Positions 9,401 to 18,416 are shown, numbered from the stretch's first letter. The stretch is DNA of 64,000 nucleotides from Iodidimonas sp. SYSU 1G8 (GCF_039655775.1 NZ_JBBYXJ010000001.1:682001-746000); one strand, 5' to 3'. Numbers and translations are program-made. Notes: generated from the sequence alone by a model not told the origin.

Positions 9401-11673
9401 ACCGCATCGGTCAACGACCGGTAAACCGTCGCGACCGGCGTGGCCAGCTGATCGGTCGGCGTCGGCACGCCGTCGCCGACGGTCACCGCGCTGATATCGA
9501 TCCGGTTGGCCTGCGCGTCGGCCAGATTGCCCACGACGCGGGCGGAAATGGCGTTCGCGTCCGCGCCAATATTGGCCTGGTCCACGGCGAGGGCCGTCGC
9601 ATCGACGTCGATGATCGCGACGGTGGCCGCGTCATCGGTCGGTCCGACCGCCGCCGTCATGGTGAGATGGTCCGTGGCCGTGGCGTCGGATCCTTCCGCA
9701 AGCTGGAAGTTGATCACGCCGACGGTACCCGAGAAGCTGGAGGTCGGTCCGTCGCCGCCGATGGTGAAGCTGTTCTGGGTCACCCGGTTGGCGACCGACA
9801 GCGCCGCAGCACTGTTGCCGGACGCGCCGATCGTGGAATTGGTGATGCTCGAGCCGTCCGCGCCGCTCACATCCGCCGCATCGACGATCACGCTGCCGAT
9901 GACTTGGGCGTTATATTCAGTTTCCCGGTTGAACTGGCCGCTGACCACGCCGAAATCGGCCGCGACGCGCGGCTCGATGGTCGCGTGAGCACTCTGGACG
10001 AAGTTGAACTGGGGATTGACCTCGGCCCCGATGATGGTGGTGCCGTCAATGCTGACGCTGTTGCGGCCGACATTGCCGAAGGCCTCGCCGTACAGCCGGT
10101 TATCGTCGGCGCCGACCGCGCTGTCGGCGATGTCGCCCGTCACCGTGCCCAGGGTCGCCACGCTCACCGTGACATCGCCATTGGTGGTCGCGGACCCGCT
10201 GCTGCCGTTGGTCAGCACCTGGCCGCTGCCGAGGGATACGAGGCTGTCGAACGTCGCCGCGCCTTCGACCAGGATGGTGTTCGTGGCATTGTTGCCGGTG
10301 ACGCTGGCGCCAATGGCGTTGCCTGTGGCCTCGACCGTGGACGAGGCCACGCTTTCCACCAGGACATTCATGTCGGCGTCTTCGGAATCGCCCGCGATAC
10401 CGCCCGCGATGGCGTTGATCTCAAGTTCACTGAACTGGTGATTGGCGATGAACAGATCGCCGATCACGTTGACGTTGCCGTCCGACCCGCTGCCGGCCAC
10501 CAGCACGGTGGACGAACGGGTCAGCCCGATCGCGCCGAAGGGGAAGGTGCCGGACTGGCTGATGCCGTCGCCCAGCCGCACCAGATTATCGGCGGTGTTA
10601 CCCGTGCCCGTGGCGCTGATATTGTTGTCGGAGAAATCGATGCTGCTGCCGGTCAGGTTGCTGATCGGTGTCGCCGCGCTCAGGCCGGCCTCGATATCCG
10701 ACTCGCTCACCTGGACGAGGTAGGTCCGTCCGGCAACGGTATTCCGCTGCGCGCTGGCGACCCCGGCCGAGCCTTGCAGCGTCACGGCGCTGGTATTGGC
10801 CGCGTCCAGCGAATCGTCGAGGTTGACCTGGTTGGTCGCGTCATTGCCGGTGATCGTCGCCTCGATGGCGTTACCGGTCACGACCAGCGGAATACCCTGA
10901 ATGGTGCTGGTGGTGTCCAGTTCCACCGCAAGCGAACCGATCCGGGTATTGTCGATCGTGCTGGACGAGGCCGCCAGAGTGTTCTCCTGCACCGATGCGA
11001 CGAGCGCGGTCGCGCTGGCGCCGAGCGCGGTGCCGGTCGCCGGATTGCCGAGCGTGGGACCGCCGGAGATGCCGGCAAAGCCGCCCTCGGTGCTCGTCAG
11101 CAGCGGGTTGATGTCGCCTGAGATCACATTGGTCGCCAGATTGCCCATGGCATCCGAGGTGATGGCGTTGTCCGTCACCTGCTGCGCACTGCCGGCGAAC
11201 AGGTCGGATGACGAGGCGCGAATTTCTGAATTGGCGACGGACGCGATCATGGACGAGCCATTTTCGCTGCTCTGGAGCGAGGCGATGGTCGCCGCCGAGG
11301 ACGCGCCCGACCCGGTCGCGGTCCAGAACTCGATACTGTTCGCCATGGGCACCGTGGTCAGGGTGGCCGACGAGAAGATCGTGTTGTCATCAACGATAAT
11401 GGCATCCAGGCCATTATAGTCCTGCATGCCGGTTGTCGGCACACCCACCTGAACAGTGGTGACCGGCGGTGTCACATCGACATTGCTGTTGTTCTGAGAA
11501 TTGTTGACCACCACAGAACTGGACGACCCCGCCACGGTGGCCACCTCGGTGCTCCAGTTGATGGTCGCGTTGTACTGGTCGGATGCCCAAACCGAACCAG
11601 AGTATCCAGCCGTGGCGAGCGCAATGACGCTCACCGTCGCCAGCGTGTGCCGGCCACGAAAAGAAGATCGCAT
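6403..11673 (-). CDS. Giant exported beta-repeat protein with alternating Asn and Gln motifs (1756 aa)
   Basis: Unrecognised family. The N-terminus is a Sec signal peptide: a basic start (RSSFRGRH), a hydrophobic core to about residue 28, and a likely cut after SVWA. The rest is made of Asn/Ala/Thr/Ser/Val-rich repeats. Motif A has the form N-x-V-x-A-x-x-x-G-N-x-A-x-N-x-L (for example VTGNAIEATITGNDATN) and I count about 20 copies. A shorter motif B (V-x-N-x-Q, for example VLNVQ, IANHQ, LVNTQ) follows each A copy, 19 in all. I see no lysine and no cysteine in the whole protein, and it is acidic. It ends directly after the last A motif, with no autotransporter barrel, RTX repeats or LPXTG-like anchor. 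The ATG at 11673 has a GGGGG site; an upstream in-frame TTG at 11688 is less likely. A secreted or surface beta-solenoid or amyloid-like adhesin is plausible, not shown. Confidence 0.85.
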   Translation of the reverse strand: MRSSFRGRHTLATVSVIALATAGYSGSVWASDQYNATINWSTEVATVAGSSSSVVVNNSQNNSNVDVTPPVTTVQVGVPTTGMQDYNGLDAIIVDDNTIFSSATLTTVPMANSIEFWTATGSGASSAATIASLQSSENGSSMIASVANSEIRASSSDLFAGSAQQVTDNAITSDAMGNLATNVISGDINPLLTSTEGGFAGISGGPTLGNPATGTALGASATALVASVQENTLAASSSTIDNTRIGSLAVELDTTSTIQGIPLVVTGNAIEATITGNDATNQVNLDDSLDAANTSAVTLQGSAGVASAQRNTVAGRTYLVQVSESDIEAGLSAATPISNLTGSSIDFSDNNISATGTGNTADNLVRLGDGISQSGTFPFGAIGLTRSSTVLVAGSGSDGNVNVIGDLFIANHQFSELEINAIAGGIAGDSEDADMNVLVESVASSTVEATGNAIGASVTGNNATNTILVEGAATFDSLVSLGSGQVLTNGSSGSATTNGDVTVSVATLGTVTGDIADSAVGADDNRLYGEAFGNVGRNSVSIDGTTIIGAEVNPQFNFVQSAHATIEPRVAADFGVVSGQFNRETEYNAQVIGSVIVDAADVSGADGSSITNSTIGASGNSAAALSVANRVTQNSFTIGGDGPTSSFSGTVGVINFQLAEGSDATATDHLTMTAAVGPTDDAATVAIIDVDATALAVDQANIGADANAISARVVGNLADAQANRIDISAVTVGDGVPTPTDQLATPVATVYRSLTDAVIPNAAPDGLPDTVVQGGFVLVNDQSIEDISADALGDVPLSATVSGNLVEVRVGSTAATATVTQTDVSASGNAVTGAVTGNQGSNLLSVGAVTLDATSTLVNTQTFWNEDGGTSGFSGSIEVDVSGGILTSVAAGAATITEVNAETNGNTVLASGRINNAASTVSVTAQTQTVVDVVTGSDVNAIEMGYATVGTVTAGNTLMRAETGLLNSQEFGGLRATGLSVDLTGVVVSTTMDAVGGALADSVVQTNGNSLSALSLGNDAANSLTLDVGTFDLTDAGSATATNGPLAIIANHQRGSEDDGGTGPISATADAIAVVSSVSGIDTSVSGSQVSADGNSVRTLARVNNATNVLSVTGTTYEELVTAAPSIEVLDVAANVELTVEDLAFGIGSYQLNALDVDSFINAASVYADASDVAFISSSALSASGNLLVSEARGNDVANAATIDFTTNNVSGFVANLQQTDDGGASIISQVLSSTIAVEAELDPQVLTDSSFAADGNAMAAIATANRATNSATATGTNLSSGTGTVSPTATINPAVASDVTVVADLAVVNVQGAEAVASTQNDTLLIIVDSNSVLVDLNQFVSGSATVDNNLVLGQATIHSATNTATLDADANIAGASASVISQQIVTSGSSATVALTAAFIQATSDTMSDAGSASISASGNQLSSLATGGTASNRLNGLADAAITGASPAAAPVFAGSAYTVNADFSVLNVQLGETDISTLVGPTGVSADVGTDATTPLVNDTVDVRDNIVQAGSTGFASTNSLVLDAGSSSDATGQVANRQAIVVGAVLTSTAASNFVRSQIVGGALDSSVTVDDNSVAAQTTGNTALNALRTTADASLQESSAAGATIDPASGITVTGADYAVLNSQSTTAALSSQVIAASIGVDGLAGTQGVDTSAVTVNGNQVVAETTANNALNSLVLSTGTFQHPSASVSNLQVTSDSAVSASTDDVSVGIGLGGGLINGPSSGSSFTVRGNTVGASAIGNAAVSAISGD
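6406..11400 (-). repeat. Array of about 20 A motifs alternating with about 19 B motifs inside the giant gene
   Basis: Approximate A-motif positions (bases): 11335, 11120, 10820, 10565, 10275, 10055, 9785, 9500, 9140, 8920, 8600, 8340, 8070, 7855, 7575, 7350, 7099, 6889, 6619 and 6406. A B motif lies between each neighbouring pair, usually 10-25 residues after the A motif. The mean period is about 87 residues. The copies are diverged in DNA and protein, so the array is old rather than a recent tandem expansion. Confidence 0.75.
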
Positions 11674-11972
11674 AAAGATAGCCCCCAACTGACGGCATCC
11701 ATAATCGAATACCGCGCCTCATCCTGAATGCTAACGCGCGCCCTGACGCATCCGCAAGTCGTTACAGCATCGTAATCGTGAAAATTCTTAAAAGCTTGAC
11801 GAAGCCCCGCCGCTGAATCGGCGGATCGAGGAGCGCAAGGCTGGCTTATTGCCGCCCGGCCCGCTAAAAATCTCGATAGAGGGACGCCACCGGCGAATTC
11901 GTTTGCGAGCGCCCGTCCGAAAGGCCAGTTATTACCGGACCTTGAGGGATACAAAGAGGATCGTCGTCCGCC
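11674..11972. other. Intergenic region between two divergent exported-protein genes
   Basis: These 299 bases must hold the promoters for the giant repeat gene (minus) and the transglycosylase (plus). A locally AT-rich tract lies at about 11778-11800. There is a short 6-bp inverted repeat CCGCCG/CGGCGG at 11807-11824 without a U-tract. I found no promoter convincing enough to call and no open frame with coding character. Confidence 0.5.
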
Positions 11973-12980
11973 ATGCGCCTGTTGTTAACGCTGTTGCTGC
12001 CACTCGCCTTCATCTCTGCCGCCTCGGCCCAGGAAGCCCAGCCGAAATGGGAAGACTGGCTTGCGGGTGTCCGGCAGGAAGCGTTGTCGAAAGGGATCAA
12101 GCCGGGCATTCTCGATGAAACCCTGACCGGCCTGCAGCCACTGGAGCGCATCGTCAAGGCGGACCAAAATCAGGCCGAATTCGTCGAGACACTGGAGACC
12201 TACCTGGCCAAGCGGGTCAGCCAGCTCCGCATTGACAATGGCCGCAAGGCGATGGCGGAACATGGCGAATTGCTGCGTCAGGTCGCCGACCGGTATGGCG
12301 TGCAGCCTGAATATATTGTCGCGATCTGGGGCATGGAGACCAATTACGGCAAGTTTTTCCCCAAGGAGGACGCCATCCAGGCACTGGCGACGCTCGCCTA
12401 TGACCCGCGGCGCAGCGGCTATTTCCGCAAGCAGCTATTCGCCGCGTTCGAGATCCTGAACATGGGCTTCATCTCTCCGGCGGAGATGAAATCCTCGTGG
12501 GCCGGCGCCATGGGCCAGCCGCAGTTCATGCCTGATTCCTACCTGGAATCGGCGCAGGATTTCGACGGCGACGGGCACCGCGACATCTGGAACAATTATG
12601 GAGACATCTTTGCCTCCATCGCCAATTATCTGAAGAAGTTCAACTGGAAGGGTGAAGAGCCCTGGGGCCAGGAGGTCAGCCTTCCTGAAGGATTCACCGC
12701 CAAGCTCGCGACCGTCGGCACCTTCGACGAAAGCGATTGGCGGCCCATGCGGATCCACTCGCGGGCCTTGCCGCTGGCCGAATGGGACCGTCTCGGTGTT
12801 CGTGACGTGAGCGGCGCCGAGCTGATGAAGAGCGACCGCAAGGCAACGCTTGTTCAACCTGATGGCGAAACCGGTCGCGCCTTTCTGACCCACACCAATT
12901 ACCGCGCCATCCTGCGCTATAATCCCGCCAACTACTATGCCATCGCCGTCAGCCGGCTGGCCGATCTGGTAAAGCAATAA
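11973..12980 (+). CDS. Lytic murein transglycosylase, MltB-like
   Basis: A 335-residue periplasmic enzyme that cleaves the MurNAc-GlcNAc bond of peptidoglycan, forming 1,6-anhydro ends. Residues 1-19 are a signal peptide ending ASAQ, without a lipobox Cys, so this is a soluble member. The catalytic Glu122 lies in the family motif WGMETNYGKF. Further MltB motifs follow: SSWAGAMGQPQFMPDSY and the Asp-rich DFDGDGHRDIWNN. No C-terminal peptidoglycan-binding domain is seen. It is followed after 3 bases by rlpA, a second peptidoglycan enzyme gene, and then by a DD-carboxypeptidase gene, which supports a wall-remodelling unit. Confidence 0.92.
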   Translation: MRLLLTLLLPLAFISAASAQEAQPKWEDWLAGVRQEALSKGIKPGILDETLTGLQPLERIVKADQNQAEFVETLETYLAKRVSQLRIDNGRKAMAEHGELLRQVADRYGVQPEYIVAIWGMETNYGKFFPKEDAIQALATLAYDPRRSGYFRKQLFAAFEILNMGFISPAEMKSSWAGAMGQPQFMPDSYLESAQDFDGDGHRDIWNNYGDIFASIANYLKKFNWKGEEPWGQEVSLPEGFTAKLATVGTFDESDWRPMRIHSRALPLAEWDRLGVRDVSGAELMKSDRKATLVQPDGETGRAFLTHTNYRAILRYNPANYYAIAVSRLADLVKQ

Positions 12981-12983
12981 ACC

Positions 12984-13820
12984 ATGCGCCTTCGCGGGCT
13001 CCTTCTGATCGCCGCCTGCGCCGCGCTGGCGGCCTGCGCCACCAAGCCACCGCCGCGCCCAAGCGCTCCACCACCCGTGGCGGCGCCCCAGCCCGCGCCG
13101 CCCAAGGTCGCGCCGCCGCCGTGGGGCGAGGCGCCGGTACCGGACGGGAAGGGAGGCATCTACAAGGTCGGCAATCCGTACAAGATCAACGGTGTCCTGT
13201 ATGTGCCCCGCGAGGATCCCACGTACTCCGAAACCGGGATCGCGTCCTGGTATGGGCCGCAGTTCCACGGCGAACGGACCGCCAATGGCGAAATTTTCGA
13301 CATGGAACTGGTCAGCGCCGCGCACCGGACCCTGCCCATGCCGTCCATGGTACGGGTGACCAATCTGGAAAACGGCAAGTCCATGGTCGTGCGGATGAAC
13401 GATCGCGGGCCTTTCGCGCGCGGCCGCATCATCGACATGTCGTCGAAGGCGGCCGAGCTGCTCGGCTTTCGCCAGGCGGGGACGGCGCGCGTGCGCGTCG
13501 AGTATGTCGGCCGAGCCCCACTCGAAGACGGTGCTCCTCAGATGGTCCAGGTACGACAGGAAGCGCCCAAGGCTCTCAAGGCCGAGCCGAAAGGCATCTA
13601 TGTGCAGGCTGGCGCTTTCGGCGATCCGCGCAACGCCGAGCGCCTCAAGGCGCGGCTCGCCGCCATTGGGCCCACGCGCGTGCACACGGCGATCGTCAAT
13701 GGCGCGAACTTCTACCGGGTGCGCATAGGACCTCTGCCCGATGTGGACTCGGCTGATATCGCCCTGTCGCAGGTGATCGGGCTCGGCGAAGTGAATGCGC
13801 TGATAGTTGTGGACAAGTAG
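12984..13820 (+). CDS. rlpA: Septal ring lytic transglycosylase RlpA family lipoprotein
   Basis: A 278-residue lipoprotein. The lipobox LAAC places the lipidated cysteine at residue 18, followed by a proline-rich linker to about residue 47. The double-psi beta-barrel domain (about 82-175) has GIASWYGPQFHGERTANGE and MNDRGPFARGRIIDMS. A C-terminal SPOR domain (about 200-278), starting near GIYVQAGAFGDP, binds denuded septal glycan. RlpA acts at the outer membrane during daughter-cell separation in species where it is active. The gene starts 3 bases after the transglycosylase stop, so co-transcription is near certain. Confidence 0.93.
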   Translation: MRLRGLLLIAACAALAACATKPPPRPSAPPPVAAPQPAPPKVAPPPWGEAPVPDGKGGIYKVGNPYKINGVLYVPREDPTYSETGIASWYGPQFHGERTANGEIFDMELVSAAHRTLPMPSMVRVTNLENGKSMVVRMNDRGPFARGRIIDMSSKAAELLGFRQAGTARVRVEYVGRAPLEDGAPQMVQVRQEAPKALKAEPKGIYVQAGAFGDPRNAERLKARLAAIGPTRVHTAIVNGANFYRVRIGPLPDVDSADIALSQVIGLGEVNALIVVDK

Positions 13821-13910
13821 CGCCACGCTACAACCGATAGTGCCGCGCGCCTTGCGATGCGTGGTCTGGACGCCTAGAATCAACCTGCATCAACGAAACG
13901 GAAAGATTTC

Positions 13911-15125
13911 ATGCCGCAGCTTCGCAGTTTGCCGCTTCTCCTCGTTCTACTCGCGGCCGTGCCGCAGGCCGCCCAGGCCGCGCCCCCGCCGTTCGAGATC
14001 CAGGCCAAGCAGGCGATCATGATCGATGCGACCACCGGCACCGTTCTGCTGGAGAAGAATCCGGACGAACAGATGACGCCGTCGTCGATGACCAAGATGA
14101 TGACAGACTACGTGATCTTCGAGGCCCTGAAGAAGGGCGCCATGAAGATGGACGAGGAACTGCCCATCAGCGAACGCGCGTGGAAGATGGGTGGATCCCA
14201 GATGTTCCTCGAGGTTGGCAACAGGGCGAGGGTCGAGGATCTGATCAAGGGCACCATCATCGTCTCCGCCAACGATGCCTGCGTCGTCCTCGCCGAAGGT
14301 CTTGCCGGCACCGAGGAGAACTTTGCCCGCCTGATGACCGAGAAGTCGCAGGCTCTGGGCATGAAGAACTCCAGCTTCATGAACTCGCATGGGCTGTCGG
14401 CCGAGGGGCATTATTCGTCGGCGCGCGATCTCGCCATTCTGGCGAGCCACATCATCAACGATTTCCCTGAGTACTATCACTACTACTCCGAGAAGGAATT
14501 CTCCTACGGCAAGAACCTGAAGACCGGGGAGCCCATCCCGCAACAGAACCGCAATCCGGTGCTGGGCGTGGTGCAGGGCGTCGATGGCCTGAAGACCGGC
14601 TATACCGAAGCCGGCGGCTACGGCGTGACCGTGTCCGGTAAACGGGGCGACACGCGCCTGATCATGGTCATCAACGGCCTGCCCAGCGTGCGCGCCCGGG
14701 CCGACGAATCGCGCGCCCTGATCGAATGGGGTTTTCGTAATTTCGACACCTACACGCTGGTCAAGGCCGGCAAGGTGATCGACGAGGCACCGGTATGGCT
14801 GGGCGTGAAGGCCAAGGTGCCGCTGACCGTCTCCAAGGACGTTACCATGACCCTGAGCCGGGAAGCCAAGATGGGCGCCAAGGCCCGCATCAAATACACC
14901 GCGCCCGTCGTCGGCGGTACCGCCAAAGGCACGGAAGTCGGCACGCTGACCCTGACCCTGCCGGGCATGAACGACATCACCGTCCCGGTGGTGGTGGCCG
15001 AGGATGTCGAAAAGGTCGGGACGTTCGGCAAGGTGGGTTCGGCGATCGATTACCTGCTGACCGGCTCCTCGGGCGCCGCGACCGATGGCGCGGAGAAGGC
15101 CGCCGAGGACAAGAAAGAGAAGTGA
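13911..15125 (+). CDS. dacA: D-alanyl-D-alanine carboxypeptidase (PBP5/6 type)
   Basis: A 404-residue penicillin-binding protein of the S11 peptidase family that trims the terminal D-Ala from peptidoglycan stem peptides. It has a signal peptide (residues 1-23), the active-site SxxK at Ser59-Lys62 (SSMTK), SxN at 119-121 (VSAND) and KTG at 228-230 (DGLKTGYT). The C-terminal PBP5 beta domain begins near residue 285. The last residues are highly charged (EKAAEDKKEK) rather than the usual amphipathic anchor helix, so membrane attachment may be weak. The stop overlaps the tmk start by one base (TGATG). Confidence 0.93.
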   Translation: MPQLRSLPLLLVLLAAVPQAAQAAPPPFEIQAKQAIMIDATTGTVLLEKNPDEQMTPSSMTKMMTDYVIFEALKKGAMKMDEELPISERAWKMGGSQMFLEVGNRARVEDLIKGTIIVSANDACVVLAEGLAGTEENFARLMTEKSQALGMKNSSFMNSHGLSAEGHYSSARDLAILASHIINDFPEYYHYYSEKEFSYGKNLKTGEPIPQQNRNPVLGVVQGVDGLKTGYTEAGGYGVTVSGKRGDTRLIMVINGLPSVRARADESRALIEWGFRNFDTYTLVKAGKVIDEAPVWLGVKAKVPLTVSKDVTMTLSREAKMGAKARIKYTAPVVGGTAKGTEVGTLTLTLPGMNDITVPVVVAEDVEKVGTFGKVGSAIDYLLTGSSGAATDGAEKAAEDKKEK

Positions 15126-15754
15126 TGCCGATCTCCGGCCCCGGCAGGTTCATCACCATCGAGGGCGGCGAGGGGGCGGGCAAGTCGACCCAGCTCGGTC
15201 TGCTGGCTGCCCGTCTGAAGCTCGAGGTGAAGAACGCTGGCGTTGTCGAGACGCGCGAGCCGAACGGGCCGATCCGGAACCTGCTGGTCCAGGGCGACAG
15301 GAGCTGGACGCCCATGGCGGAAGCGCTGCTGCATTTCGCCGCCCGGGCGGAGCATCTCGAGGAAACGGTCAGGCCATCCCTTGCCGAAGGGCTATGGGTG
15401 CTCTGCGACCGCTTCGCGGATTCGACCATGGCCTATCAGGGCTATGCGCAGGAACTGGGGCGCGACAGAGTGGAAGCGCTTTACGAGATGGTCGTGGGCG
15501 AGTTGAAGCCTGATCTGACCCTGATCCTCGATATTCCGGTCGCCATCGGCCTTGACCGCGCGATGCGCCGGGACATCACTGAAACCCGCTATGAGCGCAT
15601 GGGCCGGGCGTTTCACGAAACGCTTCGCACCGCTTTTCACGATATCGCCGCGCGCGAGCCCGAGCGGTGCGTGGTGATCGATGCCAACGGCCCGGTCGAG
15701 ACCGTGCATGAGGCGATCTGGGCAGCGGTAAAAGACCGTCTGAACGTGGAGTGA
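15125..15754 (+). CDS. tmk: Thymidylate kinase
   Basis: A 209-residue kinase that phosphorylates dTMP to dTDP with ATP, essential for dTTP supply. The P-loop GGEGAGKS is at residues 14-21; the substrate-site motifs REPNG and CDRFADSTMAYQGYA follow, then the lid region near ERMGRAFHE. Length is normal. The ATG at 15125 shares its A with the dacA stop, and the stop shares one base with the holB start, so translation is coupled through the three genes. The longer frame from 14795 lies inside dacA and is not used. Confidence 0.95.
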   Translation: MPISGPGRFITIEGGEGAGKSTQLGLLAARLKLEVKNAGVVETREPNGPIRNLLVQGDRSWTPMAEALLHFAARAEHLEETVRPSLAEGLWVLCDRFADSTMAYQGYAQELGRDRVEALYEMVVGELKPDLTLILDIPVAIGLDRAMRRDITETRYERMGRAFHETLRTAFHDIAAREPERCVVIDANGPVETVHEAIWAAVKDRLNVE

Positions 15755-16860
15755 TGGCGGAAGCCGCGCGCAAGCCCGGCGATGACGAACGCCATCCCCG
15801 ATTGTCGTCGTCACTGATCGGCCACGACGCGGCGGAGGCGGTCCTCTTGGCGGCCTATGCCAGCCGCAGGCTGCCACATGGCTGGCTGATGACCGGCCCG
15901 CGCGGGATCGGCAAGGCGACACTGGCCTATCGGTTCGCGCGTTTCCTGCTCGAGCATGGTGACATGCCTCAGGACGACGGGCTGTTTGGCGCGCCGCCGC
16001 CGCCCGCCAGTCTTCACACAGACCCCGCTTCACGCACGTTCCGCCTGGTGGGGCAGGGCGGCCATCCCGGACTGGCCGCGGTCGAGCGCGCATGGGACGA
16101 CAAGAACAAGCGGCTGCGCGGCGAAATCGTCGTCGATGACGTCCGGGCGCTGCACGGATTTTTTGGCATGACGGCGGATGCGCCGTGGCGGATCGCGATC
16201 ATCGACAGCGCCGACGACATGAACCGGCAGGCGGCGAATGCACTGCTGAAGATGCTGGAGGAACCGCCCAAACGGTCGATCCTGATCCTGCTGGCGCATG
16301 CGCCCGGACGTCTGCTGCCGACCATCCGGTCGCGCTGCCAGACCCTGAGCCTCCGGCCGCTCGCCGAAAACCAGATCGCCCGCGTGATCGAGGAAAATGG
16401 CGTCGAGATGGCGCCTGAGGACCGCGACCTGATCGTCGCCCTGGGCGAGGGCAGCCCGGGCCGTACCATGGCCCTCGCCGAAAGCGGCGGCGCCGAGCTC
16501 TACCGCAAGGCGGCGGCCCTGTTCGAGCAGCTCCCGAGACTCGATGCCTCCGGGCTGCACCGGCTGGGCGATGCCGTCGCCGGACGCCAGAGCATCGACG
16601 ATTTCCGGCTTCTCGGCGACCTGCTCGATGGCATCCTCAAACGGTTGATCGCGTTTCAGGCGACAGGCGGGGACGAGGAGGGGGCGGTTCCCGGGGAAGC
16701 CGCCCTGTTTGCCCGGATCGGTCCCCGGGCCGGCCTTGATCAATGGATCGAGGTATGGGAGAACACCCGCCACCTGTTCGCCCGCGCCGAGGCCGTCAAT
16801 CTCGACCCGAAACAGGTTACACTCGTCGTTTTCAGCAAGTACCAGGCCATCACGGCATGA
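15754..16860 (+). CDS. holB: DNA polymerase III delta-prime subunit
   Basis: A 368-residue AAA+ clamp-loader subunit. The P-loop-like GPRGIGKAT is at residues 48-56, the sensor region [19 protein letters not shown] near 150, and the SRC motif (TIRSRCQ) near residue 193, with its conserved arginine finger context. The usual zinc-binding cysteine cluster of E. coli delta-prime is absent; the corresponding segment is proline-rich (GAPPPPAS). With tau/gamma and delta it loads the beta clamp. The start is the ATG at 15754, overlapping the tmk stop. The stop overlaps the metG start by four bases. Confidence 0.9.
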   Translation: MAEAARKPGDDERHPRLSSSLIGHDAAEAVLLAAYASRRLPHGWLMTGPRGIGKATLAYRFARFLLEHGDMPQDDGLFGAPPPPASLHTDPASRTFRLVGQGGHPGLAAVERAWDDKNKRLRGEIVVDDVRALHGFFGMTADAPWRIAIIDSADDMNRQAANALLKMLEEPPKRSILILLAHAPGRLLPTIRSRCQTLSLRPLAENQIARVIEENGVEMAPEDRDLIVALGEGSPGRTMALAESGGAELYRKAAALFEQLPRLDASGLHRLGDAVAGRQSIDDFRLLGDLLDGILKRLIAFQATGGDEEGAVPGEAALFARIGPRAGLDQWIEVWENTRHLFARAEAVNLDPKQVTLVVFSKYQAITA

Positions 16861-18404
16861 CCAAATCCGCGTTCTACATCACCACCGCGATTTCCTATGT
16901 GAATGGCGCGCCGCATCTGGGGCATGCCTATGAGGCGATCGCCACCGACGTGATCGCGCGGTTCAAGCGCCTGGACGGCTACGACGTGCTGTTCCTGACC
17001 GGCACCGACGAGCATGGCGAGAAGGTCGAGCAGTCGGCCGGCCGCGCCGGCAAGCGGCCCATCGAGTTCGCCGACGAGAACGCCGGCAAGTTCGAGGCCA
17101 TGTGCAAGCTGCTCGAGATCAGCAACGACGATTTCATCCGCACCACCCAGCCGCGCCACTATGCCGCGGTCGAGGAGATGTGGAACCGGATGATCGCCAA
17201 GGGCGACATCTACCTGGACAAATATGCCGGCTGGTACTCGGTCAGCGACGAAGCGTTTTTTCCCGAATCCGAACTGGTGAAGGGTGAGGATGGCACGTTC
17301 CGCACGGCGGAAGGCAAGGCCGTGCAATGGGTCGAGGAACCCAGTTATTTTTTCCGTCTATCGGCCTACGAGGACCGGCTGCTCGACCTGTACGAACAGA
17401 ACCCCGGTTTCATCCTGCCGGACACGCGCCGCAACGAGATCGTCAGCTTCGTCAGGGGTGGCCTGAAGGATCTGTCGGTGTCGCGGACCAGCTTCACCTG
17501 GGGCATTCCGGTTCCAGGCGACGACAAGCATATCGTCTATGTCTGGCTCGACGCGCTGACCAACTACATCACCGGCGCGGGATTTCCCTCCGACGGCGAG
17601 AAACTCGCCCGCTACTGGCCGGCTGATATCCATGTGATCGGCAAGGACATTATCCGTTTCCATACAGTCTATTGGCCGGCGTTCCTGATGTCGGCCGAAC
17701 TGCCGCTGCCCAAGCGTGTCTTCGCCCACGGCTTCCTCAACCTGGAAGGCGTGAAGATGTCCAAGTCACTGGGCAACGTCATCACGCCCGAGACCTTGGT
17801 CAGCGAGTTCGGCCTGGATCAGATCCGCTATTTCCTCGCCCGCGAGGTTCCGTTCGGCAAGGACGGCAGCTTCTCGCGCGAGGGGATCATCCACCGCATC
17901 AACGGCGATCTGGCCAACGGCATCGGCAATCTGGCGCAGCGCACCTTGAGCATGATCTTCAAGAACTGCGACGCCGCGCTGCCGCGCCCGGGCGCTTTCG
18001 ATGCCCATGACGAGGCGCTGTTCACCTATATCGACACCACCGCGGCGCACATGCGCGCGGCGATGGAAGACCAGGAAATCCATAATGCGCTCAGCGCGTT
18101 GTGGGCGCTTGTTGCGGAAGGGGACGGGTATATCGCGCGCACCGAGCCGTGGGCGTTGAAGAAGAATGATCCAGCCCGCATGGCGACGGTGCTTTATGTG
18201 GTCGCCGAGACGCTGCGCAATATCGCCATCCTGAGCCAGCCGGTCATTCCGAATGCGGCGGCCAGGCTACTCGACATGCTCGGGGTCCCCGGCGACCGGC
18301 GCGACTTCAGCTGGCTGGGCGCGGCGGGACGGCTGGCGCCGGCTGTGCCGATCGCGCAGCCGCAGGGTCTGTTCCCCCGCATCGTCGAAGAACCGGCCTC
18401 CTGA
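16857..18404 (+). CDS. metG: Methionine-tRNA ligase
   Basis: A 515-residue class I aminoacyl-tRNA synthetase charging tRNA-Met. The HIGH-type motif HLGH is at residues 20-23 and KMSKS at 300-304. The knuckle segment reads [18 protein letters not shown], without the CxxC pairs of zinc-containing forms, so this is the short zinc-free type without the C-terminal tRNA-binding dimer domain. The anticodon-binding helical domain fills the C-terminal third. The ATG at 16857 overlaps the holB stop (ATGA), giving coupled translation. Confidence 0.96.
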   Translation: MTKSAFYITTAISYVNGAPHLGHAYEAIATDVIARFKRLDGYDVLFLTGTDEHGEKVEQSAGRAGKRPIEFADENAGKFEAMCKLLEISNDDFIRTTQPRHYAAVEEMWNRMIAKGDIYLDKYAGWYSVSDEAFFPESELVKGEDGTFRTAEGKAVQWVEEPSYFFRLSAYEDRLLDLYEQNPGFILPDTRRNEIVSFVRGGLKDLSVSRTSFTWGIPVPGDDKHIVYVWLDALTNYITGAGFPSDGEKLARYWPADIHVIGKDIIRFHTVYWPAFLMSAELPLPKRVFAHGFLNLEGVKMSKSLGNVITPETLVSEFGLDQIRYFLAREVPFGKDGSFSREGIIHRINGDLANGIGNLAQRTLSMIFKNCDAALPRPGAFDAHDEALFTYIDTTAAHMRAAMEDQEIHNALSALWALVAEGDGYIARTEPWALKKNDPARMATVLYVVAETLRNIAILSQPVIPNAAARLLDMLGVPGDRRDFSWLGAAGRLAPAVPIAQPQGLFPRIVEEPAS

Positions 18405-18416
18405 AAGCAGTTGCCG

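Noticed and set aside
9667-11121. 484-codon open frame on the plus strand opposite the giant repeat gene
   Set aside because: It is the mirror of a repetitive GC-rich gene with a signal peptide, ribosome site and terminator on the minus strand. The plus-strand translation is low-complexity Arg/Gly/Asp-rich and has no recognisable domain.
6406-11400. Regularly spaced repeats considered as a CRISPR array
   Set aside because: The spacing is about 210-360 bases, the units are diverged in DNA, and they are conserved as protein motifs in one long frame.
11807-11824. Short inverted repeat CCGCCG/CGGCGG considered as a terminator
   Set aside because: It lies between two divergent genes and has no U-tract, so no transcript would need ending there.
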